Positions 62,042-64,000 of a stretch of DNA of 64,000 bases are shown piece by piece. The stretch lies in contig OY987271.1 in assembly GCA_963920665.1 (NCBI GenBank), positions 18,665,350 to 18,729,349 of the forward strand, in the 5' to 3' direction. Positions within the stretch are counted from its first letter, which is position 1; every line of letters begins with the position of its first letter. The position numbers and the translations under genes are program-made. Origin of the DNA: Straminergon stramineum (taxonomy: Eukaryota; Streptophyta; Bryopsida; Hypnales; Calliergonaceae). The notes below the pieces were generated by a model. That model worked only from the letters and a program-made list of their open reading frames with translations. It was not told where the DNA came from and ran no database searches.

Positions 62042-62677
62042 CCCCTAAAGGACTACAGGGCCACGCAACTTACTACATTTGCATAAAATTCGAAATGTGA
62101 ATCTGACTAACAGTCAATGAACAACAAAGAGACCCTAGATGATTTTTTTGGCTGAAGGAGTAAACTGATAAAAAGTAAAGAACTGTGTGATTTTCGGTGA
62201 TTTTTGGGAAAGTGGAGAAGGCATTGTAGGCTATCACTTTAAATCCTTGTATCTTTTTTGCATACTTCAAAATGATCGTAAAATATTTACACATCAAAAT
62301 CATGATGATGTGTACCTATGGAAAAAATCATATTTTTTGGAGTACTTTTCAACATTTTAATTTGAGCTTTCCAATTTCAATGTTTGTACAAAGTACTACC
62401 TAACCAAACATCTTTCATGAGTCCTTCAAGGATGGCATTTTGTCAAAAATTGTATGATTTTGTGAATCTTTTTTTCAAAAGAAAACCACATAAGTCTTCT
62501 TTCATTTCAATGGTGGTGATCATCAAAATTATTCTACAAAAATGAAAAATATTTTATAAATCATGACATTAAAAATGTGGCCAAGACTTTTTTGGACCTT
62601 TTTTGTGGTTGAAGTCCTATCTCTTGAAATAGGTTGGAGAGAGTAGCCCTTGATGTAGTTGGTTCAAGTGTGACGTT
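62042..62677. mobile_element. TTAA-type element J next to the FKBP promoter
   Basis: TTAA (62038-62041) is followed by CCCCTAAAGGACTACAGGG, a clear family left end. A TTAA at 62678-62681 is the only candidate right border, but the base run before it (TGTGACGTT) does not match the family's inverted end, so the right side is uncertain. No ORF. Confidence 0.45.
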
Positions 62678-62688
62678 TTAACCCTTAA

Positions 62689-63647
62689 CCCCTCACCGCC
62701 AAAGGGGACGAAAAGTGTCCTCAAGTCAAATTCAAAGTCCTGTAACTTTTGCATCAGATGTCCAAATCCAATAAAACTTATTGGAAAAGTTGCGCTCTCT
62801 CTTCTAGTTTGTGTGGTATAATTTTCAGATCAATCCAAGATGTACTGAATTTAAGGAATCCAATCGAAGTTCACAAGTTCAATTCAAGTTCACCAAACTG
62901 CATTTGATGGTTGCAACTTCGAGGGCTTGTATCTCCTTCATACAATGTTTGTTTTCAATCAAATGTGTTGGGTTGTATTCCCCTCGAAGTCTAGTTATTG
63001 TGGTAGAATTTTCATGCCAATCCAAGTTGTTTTGAATGTTTGGGAGCAATTCAAGGTCAAAATCCCGACATTTTTGAATTAGAGTGAACTTTGGTGGCTT
63101 GTTTCTTCTTCATACAATGTTTGTTTCTAGTAATTTTTTTTGGAAAAGTTGCGCATATATGTCTAGTTCGTGTGTACAAAATTTCATATCCATCTAAGAA
63201 GTTATGAGTGACTGAAAAGCATTTTAGTAGTAGGAGGTTTAGTTTTTGATGTGTTTTTTGCAACTTTTCTTGTTGTTTTTTGACATTTCAAAGTCATTTT
63301 GCAGACACAATGTGTCAATTAAATGATATCTTTTTTCATCAATGTGTTGGTATGCTGATTTTGAATCACTCATTAGTATAAAGTTTCTTCATTTGAGTAG
63401 ATTTAGAAACCAAATTTCGCCTCCAAATGTGTTTTTGGGAAAATTTCAGCATCCTTTTTCAATACTAAAACATTATAATCTTTCAATCTATGCGGTCAAA
63501 TGACACCAAATTTGTTGCAAGCCATCTACAACAAGTGCACTACACGATTGTACGGTTGGAATCTCTATAACTTATTAAAATTTATATTTATAACACTTCA
63601 GAAGGAATGTTGTTTTTGAAGCCATTTGGGCCTTTGGCGGTAAGGGA
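62689..63647. mobile_element. TTAA-flanked element F
   Basis: TTAA (62685-62688) then CCCCTCACCGCCAAAGG; CCTTTGGCGGTAAGGGA then TTAA (63648-63651). The inverted ends are about 16 bp and differ from the A-C type after the first bases, so this is a second subfamily of the same size (959 bp). The interior holds a degenerate tandem repeat: TCTAGTTnnTGTG recurs at about 62803, 62990 and 63162, together with ATACAATGTTTGTTT. Confidence 0.65.
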
Positions 63648-63651
63648 TTAA

Positions 63652-64000
63652 AGGACCAACATGTGGATTTTTTTCACTACATAGCAATTTTGGGCAAGTG
63701 TGTGTGACTGGAGATTTCTATATTTTTGGCCCAAATTTTAAGAGAAGGTGGAGACAAAGAATATCTTTCATATGCACTAAATTTCATGCCATTTGGAAAT
63801 ATGAGTAAAAAGTTATGCCCTAATATGTTACTTTTTTCCGGATGGCAATCCATGCAGATCAAAAAATCACTTTTTTAGAAACAAAAATTTGAAATTGGTT
63901 TTTTAGATTTATATGTATGTGAAAAAATTTCAATCAATCCATTTTGATCAATGAGTCAAAAGTTATGAGGAGTTTTAGTTTGGAGGTAGTTATGGAGGTA
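63652..64000 (-). mobile_element. TTAA-type element E (inverted, runs off the window)
   Basis: Directly after the TTAA of element F comes AAGGACCAACATGTGG, matching the inverted right part of element C (34200-34564), which reads ACATAGCAATTT, GTGTGACTAGAGATTT and so on. The first bases of the end (CCCCT) are missing, as if lost when F and E met. The rest continues beyond 64000. Confidence 0.6.

Overview
This window is nuclear DNA of a land plant, most likely a bryophyte. The sequence is AT-rich, gene-poor and full of small transposon remnants. Genes have short GT-AG introns (about 170-350 bp) and GC-richer exons. The best lineage clue is an auxin response factor (ARF) that carries the glutamine-rich middle region and the C-terminal PB1 domain but has no visible B3 DNA-binding domain. 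DBD-less ARFs are known as ncARF or class D ARFs in mosses and liverworts. The species cannot be named from the sequence.

Three protein-coding genes are well supported, all on the minus strand: (1) the DBD-less ARF, reconstructed here as seven coding exons between 24322 and 20858 (685 aa); (2) a plant BTB/POZ protein of the At3g05675/At1g63850 type, one coding exon at 56353-54932 (473 aa); (3) an ER-lumenal FKBP prolyl isomerase, one exon at 61911-61366 (181 aa), followed downstream by a tandem duplicate of its own 3' end. A few isolated exon-like ORFs (39.7, 43.1, 44.2, 60.0 kb and others) are unassigned. A fragment of a Tc1/IS630-type transposase with an internal stop lies at 9.0-9.3 kb. 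The three genes share no evident pathway: the ARF acts in auxin-dependent transcription, the BTB protein is a possible adaptor, and the FKBP acts in secretory-pathway folding.

Layout: 1-9 kb, repeat-rich DNA with two members of a terminal-inverted-repeat (TIR) family and a GC-rich block; 9-10.2 kb, transposase fragment abutting a TTAA-flanked element; 11.3-12.3 kb, a repeat carrying a tiny retro-insertion; 17.6-19.2 kb, another TTAA element and a SINE-like insertion; 19.6-27.5 kb, the ARF gene with its leader, microsatellites and foldbacks; 27.5-54 kb, AT-rich repeats including TTAA elements, a 67-bp Stowaway-like hairpin, foldbacks and degenerate tandem arrays; 54.9-58.4 kb, BTB gene with an eight-copy ~206-bp tandem array just upstream; 59.9-62 kb, orphan exon, FKBP tail duplicate and FKBP; 62-64 kb, three consecutive TTAA-type elements beginning just upstream of FKBP.

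The most striking find is a dispersed family of non-autonomous DNA elements, mostly about 915-960 bp, flanked by TTAA and ending in CCC(C)TAAAGGACC-type inverted repeats. That is the signature expected of piggyBac-like transposition, which is not usual in land plants. The other notable item is the DBD-less ARF itself.
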